A stretch of DNA of 64,000 bases from GW2011-AR15 sp964428335 (lineage in GTDB: Archaea > Nanobdellota > Nanobdellia > Woesearchaeales > GW2011-AR15), in contig CAYRXW010000001.1 in the NCBI GenBank assembly GCA_964428335.1, positions 186,001 to 250,000 of the forward strand, read 5' to 3'. The notes beneath the pieces were generated by a model that saw nothing but the letters and a program-made list of their open reading frames with translations, was not told the origin of the DNA and did not search any database. Below are positions 31,837 through 39,490 of this stretch, in pieces (within the stretch, counting starts at the first letter, position 1; every line of letters begins with the position of its first letter). A program made the position numbers and the translations under genes.

Positions 31837-32503
31837 TGACCAACCTCTTCCTGACTCTATACAATACAGACAGGTAAACTGCAGCTGAGATGAAATATAG
31901 CGGAACCTTGAATTCCCACGGGAACATTCTTCTTGTGAATGCCAGTGTGCTTATTATCCAGAACAGGAACAAAAGCGAGTATGTTATCTTGTTCTGCGAA
32001 AACCCTTTTGAATCCTTCTTTGAGACTTTAAGCATGAAAATTATAGCAATGAAAAACATCAACGCCTGCAAAAGTATGAGGAAAAAATGGGACCTTGTGA
32101 AAAAGACAAATACGAGCATTGCAAATGCAGCCAGATGGACAGCATAATATGGAACAATATCCTTTTCCTTGTTCTTGCCGGATGTTATTGAAAGTATGAC
32201 TGAAAAGATGGCCATTGTGCTGAAGTAGCTCACAAATACCAGGTTTATCAGCGGAAATAATGGATTAGGCCTGAATGAATCTGTTGCAAACATGAGTATC
32301 AGTGCAGAAAGTCTGAAGAAATGCGCAAGGCCGAAATACAAAAAAATATTCCTGAAATGAAAAATCCCCCTGTGTTTTGTAAGCTCGTATATCTCCTTTG
32401 TCTTATAATATACATATGTGGAAACAAGAAGTATTATCAGGAAGTATATCGGTTCAATTATAAGGAACTCAACAGGTGGCATCATACCTCTGAATGGTGG
32501 CAT
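31814..32503 (-). CDS. Seven-span membrane protein paired with winged-helix gene
   Basis: 229 residues with about seven hydrophobic segments and short loops, a length and layout resembling archaeal membrane sensors that precede HTH_45 genes. N-terminus 'MPPFRGMMPPVEF' has two possible starts (ATG 32503 or seven codons later). No catalytic motif seen. A membrane-sensing role is inferred from the overlap with the regulator. Confidence 0.65.
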   Translation of the reverse strand: MPPFRGMMPPVEFLIIEPIYFLIILLVSTYVYYKTKEIYELTKHRGIFHFRNIFLYFGLAHFFRLSALILMFATDSFRPNPLFPLINLVFVSYFSTMAIFSVILSITSGKNKEKDIVPYYAVHLAAFAMLVFVFFTRSHFFLILLQALMFFIAIIFMLKVSKKDSKGFSQNKITYSLLFLFWIISTLAFTRRMFPWEFKVPLYFISAAVYLSVLYRVRKRLVNGKKRPA

Positions 32504-32625
32504 GGCTTTTAGTTACACTATATAATATATAAACAATATGGATTTGAAGTGCACATCTTTGGTCGTTCTTCTTTATAAATGGACAAGGTTAATCACTATC
32601 CATATAAAATATGGAGGAAACTAAA

Positions 32626-33150
32626 ATGAATAAGACAATGGTTGCGATATTATCTGTATTTATCATAGGTATTGTCGCACTTGGAAGTGCTTCAGCATTC
32701 GGCTTTTTTGGAAATCCTGATGCAAGGGCAAATATAAGGGAAGCTATAGAGAATAAAGACTTTGATGCTTGGAAAGAAGCTATGCAGGGCCAGATAACAG
32801 AAGAGAACTTCAATGAGATGGTCACAAGGCACAGTGAAAGAAGCAAAGGAATGCAGGGACACGGGCTTATAAGAGAAGCAGTAGAGAACAATGATTATGA
32901 TGCTTACCTTGAAGCGACTTCAGGACAGGAAAACCAGCTGAGCGAAGAGAACTTTGCAAAATTAGTTGAGATGCATAATGCAATGCAAAATGGAGACTAT
33001 GAGACTGCAAGTGAACTTAGGGAAGAATTAAAAGAACTAGGTTTTGTTCCAGGAATGGGAAATGGCATGGGAAAAGGCCAAGGAATGGGACAGGGAAAAG
33101 GCCAGGGCAAAGGAATGGGAATGCATAAAATGAATTTTGGAAGTGAATAA
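32626..33150 (+). CDS. Secreted protein with Gly/Met/Lys-rich tail
   Basis: 174 residues from ATG 32626 (an upstream in-frame ATG at 32611 is possible). Signal peptide ending 'LGSASA'. Two related helical repeats follow: 'IREAIENKDFDAWKEAM' and 'IREAVENNDYDAYLEAT', each with 'EENF'. The last 30 residues are 'GMGNGMGKGQGMGQGKG'-like with Met and one His, a possible copper or other soft-metal site. It sits just upstream of the MacB-like exporter genes. Confidence 0.65.
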   Translation: MNKTMVAILSVFIIGIVALGSASAFGFFGNPDARANIREAIENKDFDAWKEAMQGQITEENFNEMVTRHSERSKGMQGHGLIREAVENNDYDAYLEATSGQENQLSEENFAKLVEMHNAMQNGDYETASELREELKELGFVPGMGNGMGKGQGMGQGKGQGKGMGMHKMNFGSE

Positions 33151-33223
33151 CTTCTTTTTTCTATTTTTTTAAATGGATGACAAGTCCACTACCTTTTTAA
33201 AGCATTTAGCCTCAACACACAAG

Positions 33224-33922
33224 ATGACAGATTCACTGGTGAGCCTAAAGGATGTCTGGAAGATATATAAGATGGGTGAGGTTGAAGTGCCTGCTCTTAA
33301 GGGAGTCAGCGTTGACATAAACAAAGGTGAATTTGTTGCAATAATAGGCCAATCAGGCTCAGGCAAGAGCACGATGATGAATATGGTCGGTTGTCTTGAC
33401 ATCCCGACTAAAGGTGAAGTTTTTTTGAAATCGCATGACATATCAAAGCTTTCTGAATCAGACCTTTCAACACTTAGAGGAAAATCATTAGGTTTCATCT
33501 TCCAGCAGTATAACCTCATCCAGACAATGACAGCGCTTGAGAATGTCATGCTTCCTCTGGAATTTCTTGAAATGGAAGAAAATGAGGCAATGGAAAAAGC
33601 AAGGAAAGTTCTGAAATTAGTCAATCTGGAAAAATATACACACCACCTGCCGACACAGCTTTCAGGAGGCCAGCAGCAAAGGGTCTCGATTGCAAGATCA
33701 ATCGTGACAGACCCTGAGATAATACTTGCAGATGAACCTACTGGTGCCTTAGACAGCACGACAGGCGTTGAAGTGATTGAGATGCTGAAAAAACTTTGGA
33801 GAAACGGAAAGACAATCATCATGGTCACGCATGATCTAAATCTTGCAGGATATGCAGAAAAGCATATAGAACTCAAAGACGGGATGATACTTAGCATAAA
33901 GAACAACAAGAACCAAAGGTGA
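33224..33922 (+). CDS. ABC transporter ATPase, MacB/LolD type
   Basis: 232 residues with Walker A 'GQSGSGKST' (near 42), Q-loop 'FIFQQYNLIQTMTALENVMLP', signature 'LSGGQQQRVSIARS', Walker B 'IILADEPTGALDS'. This branch powers FtsX/MacB-type permeases that move lipoproteins, peptides or toxins across the envelope without a classical pore. The start is ATG 33224 ('MTDSLVSLKDVWK'); the open frame to 33173 lacks family similarity. The adaptor and permease genes follow. Confidence 0.95.
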   Translation: MTDSLVSLKDVWKIYKMGEVEVPALKGVSVDINKGEFVAIIGQSGSGKSTMMNMVGCLDIPTKGEVFLKSHDISKLSESDLSTLRGKSLGFIFQQYNLIQTMTALENVMLPLEFLEMEENEAMEKARKVLKLVNLEKYTHHLPTQLSGGQQQRVSIARSIVTDPEIILADEPTGALDSTTGVEVIEMLKKLWRNGKTIIMVTHDLNLAGYAEKHIELKDGMILSIKNNKNQR

Positions 33923-33929
33923 AAAACTC

Positions 33930-35270
33930 ATGAAAATAAAAATATTCATAGCAATGCTACTACTGCTTACAGTAAGCTGCTTTGCAGCAGTCACAGGAGA
34001 CCAGATAAGCGTAAGCCTGCTCAACCAGAATCCAGATCCTGCAACAGCAGGTGATATTGTTGAACTAAGATTTGGGGTTGAGAACCTTGGGAATGATGTG
34101 AGCGAGAATTATTTTATCGAACTTCTTCCGTCATATCCTTTTGAAACTGTCCCAGGTGAATCATTGATGCAGGAAGTCGGAAGGATAGATGATGCAGTCT
34201 CAGGGGACAACACCAAGATTCTAAGGTTTAACGTGAGGATAAACAAGGATGCGACAGCAGGCCTATACAATCTCAAAGTGATATCTTATGAAGAGCATGA
34301 AAGAAACCCTAATGAGATGAGACTCTTTAACATAGAAATACAGAGCAAGGAGAGCGCAGAGATAATCTATATTGATCAAGTCGAGTTACTGCCTGGGCAG
34401 ATAACACCTATGAAATTCACTCTAACCAATGTCGGCTCATCACCACTAAGGGATCTGACTTTTTTTTGGGAAAATGATGAAGATATCATCCTTCCGGTAG
34501 GTTCTGATAATACAAGATACATAAAATATATCGATGTCGGGGACAAGGCAGAACTTTCATATAATGTGCTTGCAAGCGCAAATGCAGATCCGGATCTTTA
34601 CAAGCTGAACCTTCACCTCACTTACCTGAACCCGATAAACAGCACAATAAAATCAATTGAGACAACAGCAGGAGTATATGTTGGAGGGATGACTGATTTT
34701 GATGTGACTTATTCAGGGACAACAAATAGCGAGACTTCGTTTTCCATATCAAACATAGGAAGTGTTCAGGCAGGTTCAGTCACAGTAAGGGTGCCAAGCC
34801 AGCCAGGATGGAGGGTTACAGGAAGCAGTTCAGTGATAATCGGGAACTTGAATAAAGGGGACTATACTATTGCAAGCTTCAGCCTGCAGAACCTTTTCAA
34901 CCAAAGCCAGGCAAATGGCCAGAGACAGAATTCCAGAAATATGAACCAGACAATGCCAAGGCAGAACAACAATGTGAAGCTGGAGATTGTATATACAGAC
35001 ACAAGGGGTAACAGGAACACAGTCACAAAAGAAGTTGCCATAACAAATACCCAGTCAGTAGCTGTAGCTACAGCAGGTAACGGAAGATTCCAGAGGCAAA
35101 ACACTACTGCAAGATTGACAAATACCCTGAAATGGATAGGACTTATTGCAGTCATACTTATAGCAGCTCTCTTTATCAGGAGAAGATACAAGAAAGGCAG
35201 GCTTAAAGACCATGAATATACTTATGGAATGGCAATAAGGGACATGCTTCCAGGAAAGAAAAAGAAATGA
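33930..35270 (+). CDS. Exporter-associated surface protein with COG1361-like domains
   Basis: 446 residues: signal peptide, three or so beta-sandwich domains of the S-layer/CARDB type ('GDIVELRFGVENLGNDVSEN', 'PMKFTLTNVGSSPLRDL', 'SFSISNIGSVQAGSVTVRV'), one membrane segment near 405-422 and a basic cytoplasmic tail. It begins seven bases after the ATPase stop. Archaeal MacB-like systems often carry such a protein in the place of the bacterial periplasmic adaptor MacA; that role is inferred. Confidence 0.8.
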   Translation: MKIKIFIAMLLLLTVSCFAAVTGDQISVSLLNQNPDPATAGDIVELRFGVENLGNDVSENYFIELLPSYPFETVPGESLMQEVGRIDDAVSGDNTKILRFNVRINKDATAGLYNLKVISYEEHERNPNEMRLFNIEIQSKESAEIIYIDQVELLPGQITPMKFTLTNVGSSPLRDLTFFWENDEDIILPVGSDNTRYIKYIDVGDKAELSYNVLASANADPDLYKLNLHLTYLNPINSTIKSIETTAGVYVGGMTDFDVTYSGTTNSETSFSISNIGSVQAGSVTVRVPSQPGWRVTGSSSVIIGNLNKGDYTIASFSLQNLFNQSQANGQRQNSRNMNQTMPRQNNNVKLEIVYTDTRGNRNTVTKEVAITNTQSVAVATAGNGRFQRQNTTARLTNTLKWIGLIAVILIAALFIRRRYKKGRLKDHEYTYGMAIRDMLPGKKKK

Positions 35271-35271
35271 T

Positions 35272-35298
35272 AAAAATCCTGCAAAAGCCAGGATTTTT
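35272..35298 (+). terminator. Stem-loop between adaptor and permease genes
   Basis: AAAAATCCTG (35272-35281) pairs perfectly with CAGGATTTTT (35289-35298), loop of seven bases, directly after the adaptor stop and before a 116-base gap. It may partly terminate or stabilise the mRNA end; the permease would then need its own promoter. Confidence 0.5.
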
Positions 35299-35414
35299 AG
35301 CATGCTGAAAAAAGCAACAAATCTAACCTCATGCTACTGAAATAGCAGGTATTTGCTTTTTCATCATAATCACTGCTATAAAAACTATAAAACTAAAAAC
35401 AAAAAACCAAAAAG

Positions 35415-36668
35415 ATGAAACTAAAAAAATCCTTCAGCCACGCTTTGAACATGGTGCTCCATAGTAAACTTAGGAGCTGGCTTACAATACTAGGGATAGT
35501 CATAGGGGTTGCAGCAGTCATTGCAATCTCTTCTTTAGGAGCTGGGCTGCAAAATGAAGTGAATTCTCAGCTTGGAGCTTTAGGAGGAGATCTAGTTACA
35601 GTCACAGCAGGAAAATCAAATGCGCAAAGGTTCTTTGGTCCTGGAGGCGGAGGAAGCTTTGGAGGAGGGAGTGCTACAGCGACAGATGAAGAGATAGTAT
35701 TAGACAGGACAGATCTTCAAGCATTAAAAGGGCTCAGTGACATTAAACTAATTGATACGCAGATAAGGGGAAGTGCTGAAGTCTATTACCTTGCTGAAAA
35801 AGGCTCTGTCTCTGTAACAGGCGTTGATACGCTGACATGGTCGCAGATAACAACATCAGAAATAGGGGAAGGCAGGATGCTTGGTCCTGCAGATTCAAAC
35901 GTGATTGTGATAGGAGGGAGGCTGGCCAGTGATTTTTTTGAGAATCCTCTGGGTGTAAACCAGATACTTACAATAGAAGGGAGGATATTTAGGATAGTAG
36001 GGATACTGGATGATGAAAGCACTTCAGTATACATGCCTATACAGATGGCATATGATATACTTGATGATAAAGATCGGGATGTGTATGATTCAATAATAAT
36101 CAAGGTGAAAAATGAAGATGAGCTTGATTTAGCCCTTGAGAACATCAGACAAAAACTGATGGTAGTTCGGCATGTAAATGCAAATACGCAGGATTTCTCT
36201 GTATCTTCAAATAAGGAAAGGCAGGAACAAAGATCACAAACGCTTAGCACAATGACAACATTTCTTACTGCAATTGCAGCTGTTGCTCTGCTGGTTGGTG
36301 CAGTAGGCATTGCGAACACGATGTTCACCTCAGTCCTTGAAAAGACAAAAGAGATAGGGATTATGAAAGCGATAGGTGCAAGGAATGCAGATATCCTTAC
36401 AATATTCCTTCTTCATGCAGGGCTTATCGGCATGATTGGCGGAATTTTAGGTATACTTTTTGGGACATTGCTTTCAGGCCTTATGCCGCTGCTTCTTGGA
36501 GGTGCTGGTGGTTCGCCGTTATCAAGACTAGGAGCAGGTTCCCTGGTAACTTGGCAGAGCATCGGAAGCTCGCTTTTCATCTCTGTTGTAATAGGAATAG
36601 TCTCAGGGATAATCCCGGCTTACCAGGCTTCAAAATTAAAGCCTGTGGATGCTTTAAGATATGAGTGA
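35415..36668 (+). CDS. MacB/FtsX-type ABC permease
   Basis: 417 residues. First membrane segment in 'LRSWLTILGIVIGVAAVIAI', then a large outside MacB-PCD domain of about 230 residues, then three membrane segments with 'MFTSVLEKTKEIGIMKAIGA' (the family signature near 305). A Gly-rich stretch ('FGPGGGGSFGGGS') near residue 75 is a local expansion. Partner of the ATPase at 33224. The last codons 'DALRYE' are echoed in the following 60 bases. Confidence 0.93.
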   Translation: MKLKKSFSHALNMVLHSKLRSWLTILGIVIGVAAVIAISSLGAGLQNEVNSQLGALGGDLVTVTAGKSNAQRFFGPGGGGSFGGGSATATDEEIVLDRTDLQALKGLSDIKLIDTQIRGSAEVYYLAEKGSVSVTGVDTLTWSQITTSEIGEGRMLGPADSNVIVIGGRLASDFFENPLGVNQILTIEGRIFRIVGILDDESTSVYMPIQMAYDILDDKDRDVYDSIIIKVKNEDELDLALENIRQKLMVVRHVNANTQDFSVSSNKERQEQRSQTLSTMTTFLTAIAAVALLVGAVGIANTMFTSVLEKTKEIGIMKAIGARNADILTIFLLHAGLIGMIGGILGILFGTLLSGLMPLLLGGAGGSPLSRLGAGSLVTWQSIGSSLFISVVIGIVSGIIPAYQASKLKPVDALRYE

Positions 36669-36735
36669 AGCGAGTATCGTTAAGCTATGAACGCTAGTGA
36701 ATATGCGCTTAGGTATGAATGAACTCAGAAGAATT

Positions 36736-37179
36736 TTATTTCTTTAGCTCTACTTTTCTATAATCATTGGAACTATTTTTTTGAAAAGCGATCTTTAGGT
36801 AATGGATATCAGAAACGTCACTAGGATTTGGCTTTGAACTGCTGTTTATGTTTAGCAATCTGCTTCCAGTTATTTCATTCGTCTGCACATTGTTTTTTGA
36901 ATAATGATGGGTTGCTACAATGCCTGACACACCATGTTGATTTGAATATGTGACCTGATATTCATGCAAAACCCCACCTTCCCTGAATGAATAACGCACT
37001 ATGTAATTATTCATCTCTATTTCTTCGACCCTGGCAGTTTTTCCGTAAAAATAATGCCCAAACCATGCAAGGCTGGATGAAACTTTGAAATCTAGTGATA
37101 ATTTGTTTTTTCTTGCAATATCAAACGCATCTATGCTTTCTTTTACGATGTTTTCAATATCTTTTCCTATGTTAAACAT
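36736..37179 (-). CDS. Hypothetical protein, 147 aa
   Basis: Soluble, no signal peptide. N-terminal helix ('IENIVKESIDAFDIARKNK'), then beta-rich sequence with alternating hydrophobics ending in a basic strand. I do not recognise a family. It is convergent with the MacB-like permease gene and followed upstream by the SFM1-like gene in the same direction. Confidence 0.55.
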   Translation of the reverse strand: MFNIGKDIENIVKESIDAFDIARKNKLSLDFKVSSSLAWFGHYFYGKTARVEEIEMNNYIVRYSFREGGVLHEYQVTYSNQHGVSGIVATHHYSKNNVQTNEITGSRLLNINSSSKPNPSDVSDIHYLKIAFQKNSSNDYRKVELKK

Positions 37180-37297
37180 GAAATCCGGGAATAATATCTT
37201 ATATTTAAAGAAACTGCTAAAAAGTGGCTATCTTACACCATGAATGTTAAAATAAAAGAAGAAGGAAAAATTTGGAACTTTGGGTTTTAATTAAGAG

Positions 37298-37855
37298 TTA
37301 CCAGCTCTTCTTTGCCATCTCTATATACCCTTCAGGTAGAACCAGTTTCTTATTCTCTATAAGATACTTATAAGGTAGTATCACTTCTTCAAACTCCCCA
37401 GTTTTTATCTTAAGCTTGTTTTTGAATTTCAGCTCTTCAAGTGTCTTTCCATGTGCAATCTTCCATGTGACAATAGCTGCTGTATTTGTGCTCATCTGGC
37501 TCTTTCCTAGGTTTCTTGCAGGGAAGCCAAGTCTTGAAGTCAGCTCTTTTCTTGTTCTTTTTTCAGGTGGAAAATTGCCAAGGATTCCGCCTATAATGTA
37601 ATATTCAAACTTATCCTTAGGAGAAAGCTGCTCTTTTGCATATGGGTCAAGGATGCAGGCGTTCTTAAAGCTTAATTTTTCTATCTTTTCCCTATAAATT
37701 CTTCCGTAATCCTCTAGTTTTTCCCTTGAAGATTGTGTTTTTATGTTCGTGAAGATAATATCTCCTTTTCCTATGTATTCAGATGCATGCCTATATTCCA
37801 AAAGCGACCATTTCCAAAGCCTTGGGTCAAGATGCTCGATGATGATTTTTGGCAT
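37298..37855 (-). CDS. SPOUT methyltransferase of the COG2428/SFM1-like family
   Basis: 185 residues. Family motifs are 'IIIEHLDPRLWKWSLLEYRH' at the N-terminus, 'YYIIGGILGNFPPEKRTRKE' (the knot motif near 90-109) and 'ARNLGKSQMSTNTAA' near 118. The yeast relative SFM1 methylates an arginine of ribosomal protein uS3; archaeal members are listed as predicted RNA or ribosome-related methylases. Substrate in this organism is inferred only. Confidence 0.85.
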   Translation of the reverse strand: MPKIIIEHLDPRLWKWSLLEYRHASEYIGKGDIIFTNIKTQSSREKLEDYGRIYREKIEKLSFKNACILDPYAKEQLSPKDKFEYYIIGGILGNFPPEKRTRKELTSRLGFPARNLGKSQMSTNTAAIVTWKIAHGKTLEELKFKNKLKIKTGEFEEVILPYKYLIENKKLVLPEGYIEMAKKSW

Positions 37856-37917
37856 AATCCCAAAAGATAATCAATAACTTTTATAAATATATCAATTTTC
37901 AATGAGTTTAACTCCAA

Positions 37918-38043
37918 GCGGGGGTAGCCAAGCGGCTAAGGCAATCGCCTGCAGACACGCTTATGGCTGTGTAGAGCTTCTGGAAACAGGGGCAATGACA
38001 GGTTGACAGCGATGATTCAAGGGTTCGAGTCCCTTCCCTCGCT
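37918..38043 (+). tRNA. tRNA-Cys (anticodon GCA) with a 53-base intron
   Basis: Acceptor GCGGGGG/CCCTCGC with one G-T pair, discriminator T (38043). T-arm AAGGG-TTCGAGT-CCCTT. Anticodon stem ATCGC/GCGAT with loop CTGCAG+A; anticodon GCA at 37951-37953. The intron (37955-38007) lies after base 37, the canonical site. Mature length 73. A TATA-like TTTATAAATAT lies about 40 bases upstream. Confidence 0.93.
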
Positions 38044-38075
38044 CATTTTTTCTTTTTTTTATATTATTTGAGAAA

Positions 38076-38951
38076 TCATTTTTTTCTTAGCTGGTGCCTG
38101 GCTAATGCTTTTCCAAATTCAAATCCTGCTTCATCAACTTCCTCATGGAAGCCATAAGGTGTTTTCCCGCCAAAAAACCTGTAAATATACTTTGTAAGAA
38201 TCGGTGCCTCTCTAAATAAGAACAAGAATCCGGATTGCCTGAATTTCCCATCATCTGCAAATGCCTCAGATACATACCCAGCCAGTGCCTGGGTCCAGAA
38301 ATGGTAAGTATCTCCGTTTGGATCAATGACTTTTTTATCATTTTTTTCAGTCACTAAAAATCCTGCTGTATTATTGGTCATTCTTAATCTTTCACTCAGG
38401 CTTAGCCTGTAGCTGCAGACTTTGCTTTCCTTATCCCTTGCAGCAATCCTATATGATGCCTGGCATATGACCATTGCTTCCAGTATGTTCTTATCTTCTG
38501 TAATCTCTAATGCAATTTCCAGCTGGTCAGCTAAATCCAATATTTTTTCCGAGGAAAGGACAGCTTCTGAGAATTCAACTATCTCTTTTTCAGGATACAT
38601 ATATTTTGGAGGTTTTCCGAAATGATCATTTGCATAAGGTGCCAGTTCCAAGATGTCTCTCCTATGCAAAGGATGAGCATGCCAACTAAGATTTCCAGAA
38701 TAAGTGGCGTCATCTGTCAGTGCTATTGTTTTTTCAAGCAATTCGTTATGCCTCGGATTGAATTTTCCAGGGAAAAAATCCACTAATGCAGAACAATAAG
38801 TGTCCTCTTCTGCGCCGCTGCTTGCAGCAGCACTAAGAAGAGCTCTCCATGGGTTCAGATACTGGCTGATAAAAGGAGGCCACAAGCTACATGATATGCT
38901 ATCAATTTTTCTTACCAGCATACTGGCATCCATAAACTGAAAGGTAAACAA
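38076..38951 (-). CDS. Hypothetical protein, about 285-291 aa
   Basis: Mostly helical soluble protein with several His/Asp/Glu-rich stretches ('NLSWHAHPLHRRDILELAPY', 'GDTYHFWTQALAGYVSEAF') that could hold a metal, but no family is recognised. The start may be ATG 38951 or six codons later at 'MDASMLV'. Its promoter contains TTTAGTAGTAAA (read on the minus strand at 38967-38978) next to the TATA box, related to elements at 7856 and 22110. Confidence 0.55.
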   Translation of the reverse strand: MFTFQFMDASMLVRKIDSISCSLWPPFISQYLNPWRALLSAAASSGAEEDTYCSALVDFFPGKFNPRHNELLEKTIALTDDATYSGNLSWHAHPLHRRDILELAPYANDHFGKPPKYMYPEKEIVEFSEAVLSSEKILDLADQLEIALEITEDKNILEAMVICQASYRIAARDKESKVCSYRLSLSERLRMTNNTAGFLVTEKNDKKVIDPNGDTYHFWTQALAGYVSEAFADDGKFRQSGFLFLFREAPILTKYIYRFFGGKTPYGFHEEVDEAGFEFGKALARHQLRKK

Positions 38952-39091
38952 ATATTATTTATATAATTTACTACTAAATGATGGTGTTTATATTAGATTT
39001 ATTTAACACAAGTGTTTATTTTTAGAATTCTTGTTCTGTTTTTTCCCCCTCATTATTCCAAACATTTATAATCGAATGGCAACTTTTTTTT

Positions 39092-39463
39092 ATGATGGAA
39101 TTCAACGCAGATGGGAGCCTTAAACTTCCAGGTGGCTATGTAAAGCAGGCAAAGCGAATAAACATAAGAAAGGATATAATCTCTGAATATGCCCCGAAAA
39201 AATGCATGGTATCAATAATAGGGGAAAAGCAAAAAATTGGCATTGTATTAGCTATGTTTAAATGCGATACGCCGATAAAAAAAACTGAAACCTGTGAAGG
39301 TTTTGATGTTGAGATAGGCTCTGACTTCAAAAGATGCAGCGACTGCAAAAGCCTTTCTTATAAATTGAGTGCATCAGTCAATGGCAACTGCAATATTGAT
39401 AAGGGAACGTGCACAGCAAAAGGGATTCATCCACAGTTTTGCGAAGAGGATTATTTCTTGTGA
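39092..39463 (+). CDS. Small protein with Cys cluster, 123 aa
   Basis: The N-terminal part has 'LPGGYVKQAKRINIRKDIIS'; the C-terminal two thirds hold eight cysteines, including 'RCSDCKSLSYKL', 'NGNCNIDKGTC' and 'HPQFCEEDYFL', suggesting a zinc-binding fold. No signal peptide. Family not recognised. A second in-frame ATG directly follows the first. Confidence 0.55.
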   Translation: MMEFNADGSLKLPGGYVKQAKRINIRKDIISEYAPKKCMVSIIGEKQKIGIVLAMFKCDTPIKKTETCEGFDVEIGSDFKRCSDCKSLSYKLSASVNGNCNIDKGTCTAKGIHPQFCEEDYFL

Positions 39464-39490
39464 GTTTAAGATTGCATCTTAGTTTATTTT

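Noticed and set aside
33169..33909. Minus-strand ORF of 246 codons over the ABC ATPase gene
   Set aside because: Shadow of the conserved ATPase; the sense strand carries all ABC motifs.
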